This document shows, in pieces, positions 1 through 8,029 of a stretch of 64,000 nucleotides of DNA (within the stretch, counting starts at the first letter, position 1; each line of letters begins with the position of its first letter). The DNA is taken from positions 1-64,000 of the forward strand of contig SVLU01000005.1 of the NCBI GenBank assembly GCA_015067795.1, given 5' to 3'. Origin of the DNA: Oscillospiraceae bacterium. Lineage in GTDB: Bacteria; Bacillota; Clostridia; Oscillospirales; Oscillospiraceae. The notes beneath the pieces were generated by a model. It did not search any database. It was not told where the DNA came from and saw nothing but the letters and a program-made list of their open reading frames with translations. The translations under genes were made by a program, and so were the position numbers.

Positions 1-105
1 ATGCAGCTAGATGCCGTTTTGGAGTTGATTAACAACAGGCCTCGTAAGTGTCTGGGTTATCTTTCTCCTAACGAGTTTATTTGCAAACTGTTGCACTTGG
101 ATTGA
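1..105 (+). CDS. IS30-family transposase, C-terminal end (runs off the left edge)
   Basis: The reading frame is open from base 1 to the TGA at 103-105 and gives 34 residues. It contains NNRPRKCLGYLSPNEF, the very typical C-terminal block of IS30-family DDE transposases (NxRPRKxLGYxxPxE). The Met codon at position 1 is probably internal, since full-length IS30 transposases have about 320-400 residues. No convincing terminal inverted repeat was recognised just downstream, so the right end of the element was not located. The element may be complete to the left or a remnant; this window cannot tell. It lies about 250 bp upstream of nifJ. Confidence 0.75.
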   Translation: MQLDAVLELINNRPRKCLGYLSPNEFICKLLHLD

Positions 106-351
106 CAATCTGAGGAGGCTTTGGTGCGATGCATTTTGAACATCTTACAAATAATTTTCACCGATAGTAAACGATGATTAAATCAGCGAGAGCAGATGGC
201 GAGATATTTTTCGTTGGAAAAAGGCACATTTTTGCAAGGAATACTTTGTGTATTTCAAGAAAATGTAACGCATTTCCGGCGGAAAATAGCCGCCAGATGC
301 CGAAGGTGCATTTGATCAGCGTTTACTTTGGCGGCGGAAGGAGAAATATAT
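106..351. other. Intergenic region between transposase end and nifJ
   Basis: About 245 bp without a convincing gene. A 61-codon frame at 174-359 has no ribosome-binding site and overlaps the real nifJ start. A short hairpin with arms GGCGG (278-282) and CCGCC (290-294) lies within the probable nifJ leader. The nifJ ribosome-binding site GGAAGGAG is at 337-344. I could not pick a confident promoter here. Confidence 0.4.
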
Positions 352-3300
352 ATGTCTAAGAAAAAAATAATCGCCCCAATGGACGGTAACGAGGCTGCCG
401 CTCATGTAGCCTATGCCTTTACTGACGTTGCCGCTATTTACCCCATAACCCCGTCCTCACCTATGGCTGAAAAGACCGATATGTGGGCGGCTCGTGGCAG
501 AAAGAACGTTTTCGGTCAGACTGTCCGCCTTATCGAAATGCAGTCTGAAGCAGGTGCTATCGGTGCTATCCACGGTGCGTTGGAATCCGGCTCCCTTGCA
601 ACCTCCTTTACATCCTCTCAGGGTCTTATGCTGATGATACCAACCATGTACAGAATTGCCGGTACAAAGCAGCCCGGTGTTCTCCATGTGGCATCCAGAA
701 CAGTTGGTACTCACTCCATGTCCATTTTCGGTGACCATTCCGACGTTATGGCCTGCCGTAGCACAGGCTTTGCTCTTCTGTCCTCCGGCAGTGTTCAGGA
801 GGTAATGGACATCGGCGGTGTAGCTCACCTTTCCGCAATCAAGGCAAAGATTCCGTTCCTCCACTTCTTCGACGGTTTCCGCACCTCCCATGAAATTCAG
901 AAGATCGAAGTTATGGACACCGAGGACCTTGCAGGTCTCCTTGATATGGACGCAGTTAAGTCCTTCAGAGACAATGCTCTCAATCCTGACCATCCAACTC
1001 TCAGAAATACCGTTCAGAATCCTGACGTATACTTCCAGTTCCGTGAAGCAAACAACCGCTTCTATGACGAGCTTCCTGAAATCGTTGAGGGTTACCTGGG
1101 TGAAATCAGCCGCATCACAGGCCGCGAATATCATCTCTTCAACTACTACGGCGATCCTTGCGCTGAACGCATCATCATTGCAATGGGCAGCGTAAGCGGT
1201 ACTGTTATGGACACCGTTGACTACCTCAATGCAAGAGGAGAAAAGGTTGGCTATGTTCAGGTACATCTGTACCGTCCATTCTCCGTTAAGCATCTTCTCG
1301 GTGCAATTCCTGAAACCGTTAAGAAGATCGCTGTTCTTGACCGCTGCAAGGAGCATGGTGCAGTTGGCGAGCCTCTCTATGAGGATGTCTGCTCCGCTTA
1401 CTTCCACAAGAAGGAACGTCCAATCGTTGTTGGCGGCCGTTACGGTCTGTCCTCAAAGGATACTGACCCTGCTCAGATAAAGGCAGTTTTTGATAATCTG
1501 GCAAGTGACGAGCCTAAGGATAACTTCACCATCGGCATTGTTGACGATGTTACAAATCTGTCCCTGCCTGTGGGTGAACCTCTCTTTACCGAGAGCGAGG
1601 GTACAGTATGCTGTAAGTTCTGGGGTCTCGGCTCTGACGGTACAGTTGGTGCAAACAAGAACTCCATCAAGATCATCAGCGACAATACCGACGGCTATGC
1701 TCAGGCATATTTTGAATACGATACCAAGAAGTCCTACGGTATCACAAAATCCCACCTCCGTTTCGGTTCAAATCCGATAAGAGCAACCCATCTCGTAAAG
1801 CAGGCTGATTTCGTTGCCTGCCACAATGAATCTTATCTGGGCAAGTATGACATAATAACAGAGCTTAAGGAAAACGGCACTTTCCTTCTGAACTGCGGCT
1901 GGAGTGGGGACGAGCTTGAAGCACGCATCCCGGCTTCTATCAAGAGATATATTGCAAACAAGAACATCAGCTTCTATGTTATCAATGCCAATAAGATAGC
2001 AAGTGACCTCGGCCTTGGCAATCACGCAAACTCCGTTCTGCAGGCTGCTTTCTTCCGTCTTGCAGGTATCATCCCTGTGGAAGAGGCCGCTGAATACATG
2101 AAGCTGGCAATTAAAAAGACCTACGGTCTTAAGGGTGATAATATCGTAGCTATGAACATGGCTGCGGTTGATGCAGGTATTGAAGGCATTGTAAAGGTAG
2201 AAGTACCCGAAGCATGGAAGAATGCGGAAGATGCTGAAAAAGCCGAACAGGAAGCTGTTCCTGAATTTATTGAAAAGATACTCCGCCCAATTAATGCTCA
2301 GAAGGGCGATGACCTCCCTGTAAGCACCTTTATCGGCTATGAGGACGGCACAATGCCAATGGGTACCTCCGCTTATGAAAAGCGTGGTATCGCAACAAGA
2401 CTTCCTGTTTGGGACAGCACAAAATGCCTCCAGTGCAATATGTGCTCATACGTATGTCCTCACGCCGTAATCAGACCGTTCCTTCTTGATGAGAAGGAGG
2501 CTGCAAATGCTCCTCTCGGCTTTGAGACTGTACCAGCTAAGGGCGGCACAAAGGCAAAGGGACTTGTCTATACTCTCCAGATTAGCAATCTTGACTGCAC
2601 AGGCTGCGGAAGCTGTGCAAGAGTTTGTCTTGCAAAGGATAAGGCTCTTAAAATGGTGCCTGCAAATGAAGTTACTTACAATGAAAAGCATTGGAAGTAC
2701 ACTGATGAGATCTCCGAAAAGAACATATTTGATATACATACAGTTAAGGGCAGTCAGTTTGTGAAGCCTCTGGTAGAATTCTCCGGTGCCTGTGCAGGCT
2801 GCGGCGAAACTCCTTACGCAAAGCTTCTCACCCAGCTCTTTGGTGACAGAATCTACTGGGCAAACGCTACCGGTTGTTCTCAGGCATGGGGTGCTGCTAT
2901 GCCATGCGTTCCTTATACTGTTAATAAAGAGGGCAAGGGTCCTGCATGGTCCAACTCCCTGTTTGAAAACAACGCAGAATTTGCTCTTGGTATGTCTCTC
3001 AGCTCCAGACAGCAGAGAGGTCACGTTAAGGGTAAGATTGAAGAGCTTGTGGCTCTCACCGATGGTGAGCTTAAGCTTGCTCTTGAAAACTGGCTGGAAA
3101 ACTACAGCAGCTCACAGGGCTCCGTTGATGCAACAAAGAAGCTTATCCCTGTTCTTAAGTATGCTCAGCTCAAGGACAGAGCGGCTGAGCTTAAGAATGC
3201 TATCCTTGAAAGAAAGGATCAGCTTACAAAGAAGTCCGTTTGGATGTACGGCGGTGACGGCTGGGCTTATGACATCGGCTACGGCGGTCTTGACCACGTA

Positions 3301-3876
3301 TTTGCTCAGGGTGAGGATGTAAACGTTCTGGTAATTGACACAGAGGTTTACTCCAACACAGGCGGTCAGGCTTCAAAGGCAACTCCTCTTGGTGCATCTG
3401 CTCAGTTCCAGTCTGCAGGTAAGAAGAGTGCAAAGAAGGATCTCGGCAAGCAGCTTATGGCTTACGGCGATGTATATGTTGCTCAGGTTGCAATGGGTGC
3501 AGACCCAAATCAGCTTATAAAGGCTCTCGTGGAAGCTGACGCTTACCCCGGTCCATCCATCGTTATCGCTTATACACCATGTATCTCCCACGGCATCAGA
3601 CTTGGAATGGACTCCATTCAGGAGGAAATGAAGCGTGCCGTTAAGAGTGGCTATTGGCATCTGTACAGATACAATCCTGCAAATAAGGAAAAGCCATTTG
3701 TTCTCGATTCAAAAGAACCTGAAATGGACTTCCAGGAATTCCTTAAGGGCGAGGTTCGCTATGCCTCCCTCCTTAAGAGCTTCCCTGAAAATGCTGTAAA
3801 GCTCTTTGCTCAGGCTGAGAAAGAAGCTCGTGAAAAATATCTGTCCTATAAGAAGATGGAAGAGAGCTATAATTGA
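352..3876 (+). CDS. nifJ: Pyruvate:ferredoxin (flavodoxin) oxidoreductase, copy 1
   Basis: A 1174-residue homodimeric-type PFOR that decarboxylates pyruvate to acetyl-CoA and CO2 and reduces ferredoxin in the cytoplasm. The N-terminal pyrimidine-binding domain begins PMDGNEAAAHVAYAFTDVA and contains the YPITPSSPMAE motif. Two ferredoxin-type 4Fe-4S clusters follow: CLQCNMCSYVCPHAV from about residue 692 and DCTGCGSCARVC from about 748. The proximal-cluster/TPP domain has CAGCGETPYAK (about 814) and GGDGWAYDIGYGGLDH (about 967), followed by NTGGQASK. Length is typical of the family. I chose ATG 352 because GGAAGGAG lies just upstream; a TTG at 328 in the same frame has no such site. A paralogue lies at 16244-19789. 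No hairpin separates it from the next gene except a dispersed repeat. Confidence 0.97.
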   Translation: MSKKKIIAPMDGNEAAAHVAYAFTDVAAIYPITPSSPMAEKTDMWAARGRKNVFGQTVRLIEMQSEAGAIGAIHGALESGSLATSFTSSQGLMLMIPTMYRIAGTKQPGVLHVASRTVGTHSMSIFGDHSDVMACRSTGFALLSSGSVQEVMDIGGVAHLSAIKAKIPFLHFFDGFRTSHEIQKIEVMDTEDLAGLLDMDAVKSFRDNALNPDHPTLRNTVQNPDVYFQFREANNRFYDELPEIVEGYLGEISRITGREYHLFNYYGDPCAERIIIAMGSVSGTVMDTVDYLNARGEKVGYVQVHLYRPFSVKHLLGAIPETVKKIAVLDRCKEHGAVGEPLYEDVCSAYFHKKERPIVVGGRYGLSSKDTDPAQIKAVFDNLASDEPKDNFTIGIVDDVTNLSLPVGEPLFTESEGTVCCKFWGLGSDGTVGANKNSIKIISDNTDGYAQAYFEYDTKKSYGITKSHLRFGSNPIRATHLVKQADFVACHNESYLGKYDIITELKENGTFLLNCGWSGDELEARIPASIKRYIANKNISFYVINANKIASDLGLGNHANSVLQAAFFRLAGIIPVEEAAEYMKLAIKKTYGLKGDNIVAMNMAAVDAGIEGIVKVEVPEAWKNAEDAEKAEQEAVPEFIEKILRPINAQKGDDLPVSTFIGYEDGTMPMGTSAYEKRGIATRLPVWDSTKCLQCNMCSYVCPHAVIRPFLLDEKEAANAPLGFETVPAKGGTKAKGLVYTLQISNLDCTGCGSCARVCLAKDKALKMVPANEVTYNEKHWKYTDEISEKNIFDIHTVKGSQFVKPLVEFSGACAGCGETPYAKLLTQLFGDRIYWANATGCSQAWGAAMPCVPYTVNKEGKGPAWSNSLFENNAEFALGMSLSSRQQRGHVKGKIEELVALTDGELKLALENWLENYSSSQGSVDATKKLIPVLKYAQLKDRAAELKNAILERKDQLTKKSVWMYGGDGWAYDIGYGGLDHVFAQGEDVNVLVIDTEVYSNTGGQASKATPLGASAQFQSAGKKSAKKDLGKQLMAYGDVYVAQVAMGADPNQLIKALVEADAYPGPSIVIAYTPCISHGIRLGMDSIQEEMKRAVKSGYWHLYRYNPANKEKPFVLDSKEPEMDFQEFLKGEVRYASLLKSFPENAVKLFAQAEKEAREKYLSYKKMEESYN

Positions 3877-3888
3877 TCATAATATAAT

Positions 3889-3970
3889 TGTAGGGAAGGC
3901 AGCCCTCTGCCTTCCCTTTGATTGTATTGCAGACATTGACAAACGGCAGGCAGAGGCTGCCTGCCCTACA
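3889..3970. repeat. Dispersed palindromic repeat, family B, copy 1
   Basis: An 82-bp unit that starts TGTAGGGAAGGCAGCCCTCT and ends as the near reverse complement, finishing CTGCCCTACA. Each arm is itself a small palindrome (AGGCAG...CTGCCT). Closely similar units lie at 15921-16002 and 32301-32379, with a degenerate one near 19892. It sits between two co-oriented genes. It looks like a REP/MITE-type element; in RNA it would fold into a long hairpin. Confidence 0.8.
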
Positions 3971-4003
3971 TTATCAGAGTTAGAACTATCATTCGGAGGC
4001 ATT

Positions 4004-5572
4004 ATGATAAAAGTATCAGGCATAAAAGTACCGGCAGGGGCAGGGGAGAAGGCCATAACAGGCTACGCCGCAAAGACTCTTGGTGTTCGGGAAAGGGACA
4101 TTCTGCGTTATCGCATTTTGAAGCGGTCGATAGATTCCCGCAAAAAGCCGGAGGTATATTTTGTCTACACTCTCGCTCTAAAAATGAGAGAGGGTGTACG
4201 TCTGCGTGGTAAATTTGGAAAGTATGTACCTGTGAAATATCAGATGCTGCGGTCAAAATCAAAACCCAAGCACCGTCCAGTCGTAGTGGGCATGGGGCCT
4301 GCGGGACTTTTTGCGGCTCTCACCTTAGCTGAAGCAGGTGTACCCTGTGTTATAATTGAGAGAGGCAGACCTGTTGAACAGAGGAATTTAGATGTAGCCC
4401 GTTTCTGGGAAACAGGGGAATTGGACACCACCTCCAACGTCCAGTTTGGTGAAGGCGGAGCGGGAACATTTTCCGATGGTAAGCTCCAGACAGGCACAAA
4501 TGATAAGCGTATTGGTTACGTTTTTGAACGGTTTGTTGAGTTTGGCGCACCGGATGATATTCTGTATCTGGCAAAACCCCACATCGGAACGGATATGCTG
4601 AAAATAGTTGTCAAAAATATGCGTCAGCATCTTATTTCTTTAGGCTGTGATGTTCGGTTTGAAGAAAAATTAGTTGGTTTCAATACTGATGAAAATGGAC
4701 TGAAATCAGTCTTCATCGAGAACAAAAACGGCACTTATGAGATGGAAACCAACCACATGATAATGGCACTGGGTAACGGTGCAAGAGATACCTTTGAAAT
4801 GCTGAATGACAAGGGCGTTATCATGGAACCGAAAAGCTTTGCCGTTGGTGTCCGTATTGAGCATTTACAGAGTGATGTAGACATGAGCCAGTACGGTGAA
4901 GCGGCGACTTTGGGTACACTTCCCGCAAGTGACTATAAGCTTGCAGTACACCTTGATAACGGCAGGGGTGTTTTCACCTTCTGCGTTTGCCCCGGTGGTC
5001 AGGTGGTTGCGGCGGCATCAGAGCAGGGCGGCGTTGTAACAAACGGTATGAGTGAATATGCCCGAGACCGAAAGAATATTAACGGCGGTCTCCTTGTCAG
5101 TGTAACGCCTGATGATTTTGAAGGTCTTTTTGGAGGTATTAACTTCCAACGTGAGCTGGAAAGAAAAGCCTTTAGCTATGGCGGAGAAAACTTCAATGCC
5201 CCTTGTCAGCTTGTGAAGGATTTCCTCGCTAAACGCCCAAGTACAGACCATGGAAAGATTACACCAAGCTATAAACCAAATGTAAAATACTGCAATTTAT
5301 GGGACGTTTTGCCTGAATTTATATGCCAGTCCATTGCAGAAGCTCTTCCAATGATGGAAAAGAAGATAAAGGGCTTTTCCGATGGTGAAGCTGTCCTTAC
5401 TGCGGTGGAAACACGAAGCTCCTGCCCAATTCGCATTAAGCGTGATGAGAATTTTATGGCAAATATAAATGGTATCTACCCATGCGGAGAGGGTGCAGGT
5501 TATGCAGGAGGTATCACCACATCGGCTGTGGATGGTATCAAATGCGCTGAAGCGATGATAAATACATTGTAG
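4004..5572 (+). CDS. FAD-dependent dehydrogenase (COG2509 type)
   Basis: A 522-residue flavoprotein of the uncharacterised FAD-dependent dehydrogenase group COG2509. An N-terminal domain of about 85 residues is followed by a Rossmann dinucleotide-binding segment beginning near residue 93 (VVVGMGPAGLFAALTLAEAG) and the FAD stretch VQFGEGGAGTFSDGKL near residue 150. The C-terminal end carries the flavoprotein motif CGEGAGYAGGITTSAVDG. The ATG at 4004 has the ribosome-binding site CGGAGG at 3994-3999; a longer frame opening at 3806 overlaps nifJ and the repeat and is rejected. It lies 127 bp downstream of nifJ in the same direction. Electron partner and substrate are unknown. Confidence 0.88.
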   Translation: MIKVSGIKVPAGAGEKAITGYAAKTLGVRERDILRYRILKRSIDSRKKPEVYFVYTLALKMREGVRLRGKFGKYVPVKYQMLRSKSKPKHRPVVVGMGPAGLFAALTLAEAGVPCVIIERGRPVEQRNLDVARFWETGELDTTSNVQFGEGGAGTFSDGKLQTGTNDKRIGYVFERFVEFGAPDDILYLAKPHIGTDMLKIVVKNMRQHLISLGCDVRFEEKLVGFNTDENGLKSVFIENKNGTYEMETNHMIMALGNGARDTFEMLNDKGVIMEPKSFAVGVRIEHLQSDVDMSQYGEAATLGTLPASDYKLAVHLDNGRGVFTFCVCPGGQVVAAASEQGGVVTNGMSEYARDRKNINGGLLVSVTPDDFEGLFGGINFQRELERKAFSYGGENFNAPCQLVKDFLAKRPSTDHGKITPSYKPNVKYCNLWDVLPEFICQSIAEALPMMEKKIKGFSDGEAVLTAVETRSSCPIRIKRDENFMANINGIYPCGEGAGYAGGITTSAVDGIKCAEAMINTL

Positions 5573-5588
5573 ACATTAAGGAGGGGTT

Positions 5589-5897
5589 ATTAAAAACATT
5601 TTATTAAGTGCAGATGGAATTGTAAAAGTATACTCAGTCCCTGATGTTGTTGCAGATAATCTAAATGAATATTGCATTGAGTTTGCGGAATGGTTTCACG
5701 AAATTCTGAAGGCTAATAAAAGTTATGTTGAAGGAATAGGAATGATGAGATTTAATGAGGAAGATGATTTTATTAGTGATTTGAATGCATTCCTTTTTCA
5801 TGATGAACCCTCTGTTCTTGTTGAGGTTTTGAAACCTGCGTATGAATTAAACTGGCGTCCTGAAAAGTATAAAAATACTCCTTGGTTTAATTTTTAA
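5589..5897 (+). CDS. Small protein of 102 residues with an apparent ATT start codon
   Basis: Open frame ending TAA at 5895-5897 with normal coding composition (for example FAEWFHEILKANKSYVEGIG). AAGGAGGGG at 5578-5586 stands right before ATT at 5589, where an ATG would be expected. The next in-frame ATG is far inside, after the conserved-looking start KNILLSADGIVKVYSVPDVV. Either ATT is used as a rare initiation codon or the ATG has mutated and the gene is decaying. It follows the FAD dehydrogenase by only 16 bp and is closed by a good terminator. I do not recognise the family; it is acidic, soluble and rich in aromatic residues. Confidence 0.6.
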   Translation: MKNILLSADGIVKVYSVPDVVADNLNEYCIEFAEWFHEILKANKSYVEGIGMMRFNEEDDFISDLNAFLFHDEPSVLVEVLKPAYELNWRPEKYKNTPWFNF

Positions 5898-5906
5898 TAA
5901 TGCTTA

Positions 5907-5934
5907 ACGGGTGATTTTCGGATCACCCGTTTTT
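5907..5934 (+). terminator. Rho-independent terminator
   Basis: Arms ACGGGTGAT (5907-5915) and ATCACCCGT (5922-5930) followed by a T run. It closes the nifJ/FAD dehydrogenase/small-protein group. Confidence 0.85.
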
Positions 5935-5948
5935 GTTTGTGTGATTTT

Positions 5949-6111
5949 TGTAGGGGACGGCGTCCTCAACGTCCCATTGGCAGGCACTTGGAATTTGCAC
6001 GATATGGGGAATGTTTAAAAATGCAAAAATCTCTTGTAGGGGCAATACACGAATTGCCCACTATATGCACTGTAAAATCATAGAAACGGTCGATTCGTGA
6101 ATTGACCCTAC
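5949..6111. repeat. Two dispersed palindromic repeats in tandem
   Basis: The first unit (5949-5976) is TGTAGGGGACGGCGTCCTCA followed by ACGTCCC. The second (6035-6111) starts TGTAGGGGCAATACACGAAT, contains the palindrome GGGCAA...TTGCCC, and ends with GGTCGATTCGTGAATTGACC followed by CTACG. Both share the TGTAGGG terminal motif seen in the other dispersed repeats of the window. The 5935-6180 interval holds no gene. Confidence 0.6.
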
Positions 6112-6180
6112 GAATGATAATGAAAGGGCAATTTAAATGCCCTATTGACAAATCCATCCATTACAGTTATAATAAACATG

Positions 6181-6196
6181 GTTAGACGAGACTAAC
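6181..6196. promoter_or_regulatory. GTTAG-N6-CTAAC operator, box 1
   Basis: GTTAGACGAGACTAAC, an inverted repeat with 5-bp arms. Two further boxes, at 6237-6252 and 16027-16042, fit the shared consensus GTTAGANNNGACTAAC. The arms resemble DtxR/IdeR-type metalloregulator half-sites, though the spacing differs from the classical box. It precedes the DUF3793 locus. Confidence 0.6.
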
Positions 6197-6236
6197 TAAA
6201 AAACCTTGAAATACAGGTTTAAATTATTAATCACAA

Positions 6237-6252
6237 GTTAGATAAGACTAAC
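6237..6252. promoter_or_regulatory. GTTAG-N6-CTAAC operator, box 2
   Basis: GTTAGATAAGACTAAC, 56 bp downstream of box 1 and 24 bp before the start codon of the small ORF at 6276. Two boxes in one leader argue for cooperative repression. The regulator itself is not encoded in this window as far as I can tell. Confidence 0.6.
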
Positions 6253-6275
6253 TAACGGAAAGAGAGGTTATTACT

Positions 6276-6353
6276 ATGGCAAACGATGTCAGGAAAGAAT
6301 ATACGGTAAAACAAGAGGAAAATCCATGTAGTGACCTTAACTGCAGGGATTAA
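6276..6353 (+). CDS. Small ORF, 25 residues with a Cys pair, in the DUF3793 leader
   Basis: ATG at 6276 follows AGAGAGG at 6261-6267. The peptide is hydrophilic and ends NPCSDLNCRD, so it carries two cysteines near its C-terminus. It lies directly behind the two GTTAG-N6-CTAAC boxes and 84 bp before the DUF3793 gene. It may be a genuine small metal-related peptide, a leader peptide, or the stump of a deleted gene such as a flavodoxin or FeoA. I do not recognise it and assign no function. Confidence 0.4.
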   Translation: MANDVRKEYTVKQEENPCSDLNCRD

Positions 6354-6437
6354 CCGGTAATTACGTATTATTGACGCTGTGTGGGAATAAGACACCGCAC
6401 AGGATGAAAAAATATCAGTCGAAGAGGAGGGAAGGCT

Positions 6438-6989
6438 ATGTCAGAAGAAACAATCGTAAAAAACTGTTCACCAACACTTGCAGGCATAAAAACAGGCAGT
6501 TTGTTCAACTGTGAATATGACTCCAGAGAGATGCTGAAAGCGAAAATTCGTGAATTCAACCGCAGATTTGCATCAAAAGGGCTTCGGTTTGTTCCAATGC
6601 GTATCGGTGAAAAACGTGCATTGATATATGTTTTCCGCCCAAAAAGGCTGAAAAATGACCTTTTAAGTGCCGAAGTTGCTGAAATACTTGCGGAGCGTGG
6701 TTACGCCTGCGAAGGACCTGAAAAGTGTGTTGCGGCTCTTGGCAAACGCATTCGCGAGGATGAGGAATTTCCCCATGAGATAGGCTTGTTCCTTGGCTAT
6801 CCTCCCGAGGATGTGCGTGGCTTCATTGAAAACCATGCAAAGGAGTCAAAGCTTGTGGGTCATTGGAAGGTCTACGGTGATGCGGAAAAGGCTCGTCTGC
6901 TTTTTGACAGGTACAACAGATGCACAAGCAGCTATCTTCGTAAGCTGACACAGGGCAGCTCACTTGAAAATCTGACAGTTGCAGGATAA
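6438..6989 (+). CDS. DUF3793 family protein
   Basis: A 183-residue soluble protein of the DUF3793 family. Family features are the central RFVPMRIGEKRALIYVFRP block and the C-terminal EIGLFLGYPPEDVRGFIENH segment followed by WKVYGDAEKA. The start ATG 6438 follows AGAGGAGGGAAGG (6423-6435). From general knowledge, DUF3793 genes in Clostridia often neighbour flavodoxin or ferrous-iron transport genes, which fits the metalloregulator-like boxes upstream. The molecular function is unknown. A terminator follows at once. Confidence 0.85.
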   Translation: MSEETIVKNCSPTLAGIKTGSLFNCEYDSREMLKAKIREFNRRFASKGLRFVPMRIGEKRALIYVFRPKRLKNDLLSAEVAEILAERGYACEGPEKCVAALGKRIREDEEFPHEIGLFLGYPPEDVRGFIENHAKESKLVGHWKVYGDAEKARLLFDRYNRCTSSYLRKLTQGSSLENLTVAG

Positions 6990-6992
6990 GAA

Positions 6993-7026
6993 TAACCGCA
7001 GTCATTTTGATTGCGGTTAATTTTTT
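6993..7026 (+). terminator. Rho-independent terminator after DUF3793 gene
   Basis: Arms AACCGCA (6994-7000) and TGCGGTT (7012-7018), then a T run from 7021. Confidence 0.85.
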
Positions 7027-7053
7027 GAATATATGACTTATATGTGTTATACT
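7025..7053 (+). promoter_or_regulatory. Promoter of the 7094 gene
   Basis: TTGAAT (7025-7030), 17-bp spacer, TATACT (7048-7053). Confidence 0.65.
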
Positions 7054-7093
7054 CAATTCAGTATTTTCCCTTTTCAATAAGGAGGCTGAGATT

Positions 7094-7978
7094 ATGGAAA
7101 AGAACAGCAAAAAGAGGATTGTTGCAATATGGATATCATCGGTCGTCTGCCTGTGCATCATTGCAGGCGGCGTTTTGGGATACAGACACTATAAGGCGGA
7201 GCATCCCTGGCCTGTTATCAGGGAAACCGTCATTCGTGAGACAGGTGAGGAGATAGCGGTAATTCCCCGCTGGGAGGATATGACCATCTATGAGCAGTAT
7301 ACTGAAATCGAATTAGATGGCAAAAGCTACACAGCCGGAAAGGGTAAAGTTCCCGAAACACGCATCGGTGAGCTTCTGGGCAGGATTGAAGCCCGAGGCT
7401 GGGACGAATATGTATCCATAGCTGGGGAAAACCCGGAGCGATACATAAATGCAGACGTATATGCCATAACAGATATTTCCGAAGAATGTGCAGTTGCGGT
7501 ACAGTATGAGGGTACTGACACAAGGTATGTATGCCTTAACTCCTATTACCGTCCTGAAACGTTGGGCCAGTTCATTGAGGACACAAATCTGGATGAAGAA
7601 GTGCAATTCGGCTATGTTTGGTATGATTACAGAACTCCTTCCGGAAATTGTGTTAACATAAGATTTGAAAATCTTGACAGCACAAAGGTTTGGGAGCTGT
7701 TATTATCTGCGGAGGAGGCTGTGAACGAATACGATGAATTTAAAATGGAGCCTGACAGGATTTTGGGAATTTCCGTTGATATTCCGCTCCTGGGCTATGA
7801 AAACATCAGCCTTTCCGTACGGGAGGATGGGTATATTGTGACCAATATTCTCAATACAGGAAAGATGTTTTATGTGGGAGAGGAAAATACACAGACATTT
7901 GTGGACTATGTTCTTACGGAATGTGATGGCTATGAGATAGTCTACGATTACGAAAACGCAGAACCGATACCTGAGTAA
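7094..7978 (+). CDS. Membrane-anchored extracellular protein of unknown function
   Basis: A 294-residue protein with a basic N-terminus (MEKNSKKR) and one hydrophobic segment at about residues 9-29 (IVAIWISSVVCLCIIAGGVL), best read as a signal anchor. The remaining part is acidic and lacks further membrane segments, so it is probably outside the cell. The start has AAGGAGG at 7079-7085. It is monocistronic, with its own promoter and a strong bidirectional terminator. I do not recognise a named domain; the ACYELLS-type repeats of cell-wall binders are absent. Confidence 0.8.
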   Translation: MEKNSKKRIVAIWISSVVCLCIIAGGVLGYRHYKAEHPWPVIRETVIRETGEEIAVIPRWEDMTIYEQYTEIELDGKSYTAGKGKVPETRIGELLGRIEARGWDEYVSIAGENPERYINADVYAITDISEECAVAVQYEGTDTRYVCLNSYYRPETLGQFIEDTNLDEEVQFGYVWYDYRTPSGNCVNIRFENLDSTKVWELLLSAEEAVNEYDEFKMEPDRILGISVDIPLLGYENISLSVREDGYIVTNILNTGKMFYVGEENTQTFVDYVLTECDGYEIVYDYENAEPIPE

Positions 7979-7988
7979 TACAAAAAAG

Positions 7989-8019
7989 CCGCCCAAAGCT
8001 TCATGCTTCGGGCGGTAGT
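7989..8019. terminator. Bidirectional terminator between the 7094 gene and argS
   Basis: CCGCCC (7989-7994) pairs with GGGCGG (8010-8015), extended by AAGC/GCTT. T runs occur on both sides (TAGTTTTATT on +, the complement of CAAAAAA on -), which suits two convergent genes. Confidence 0.8.
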
Positions 8020-8029
8020 TTTATTCATT

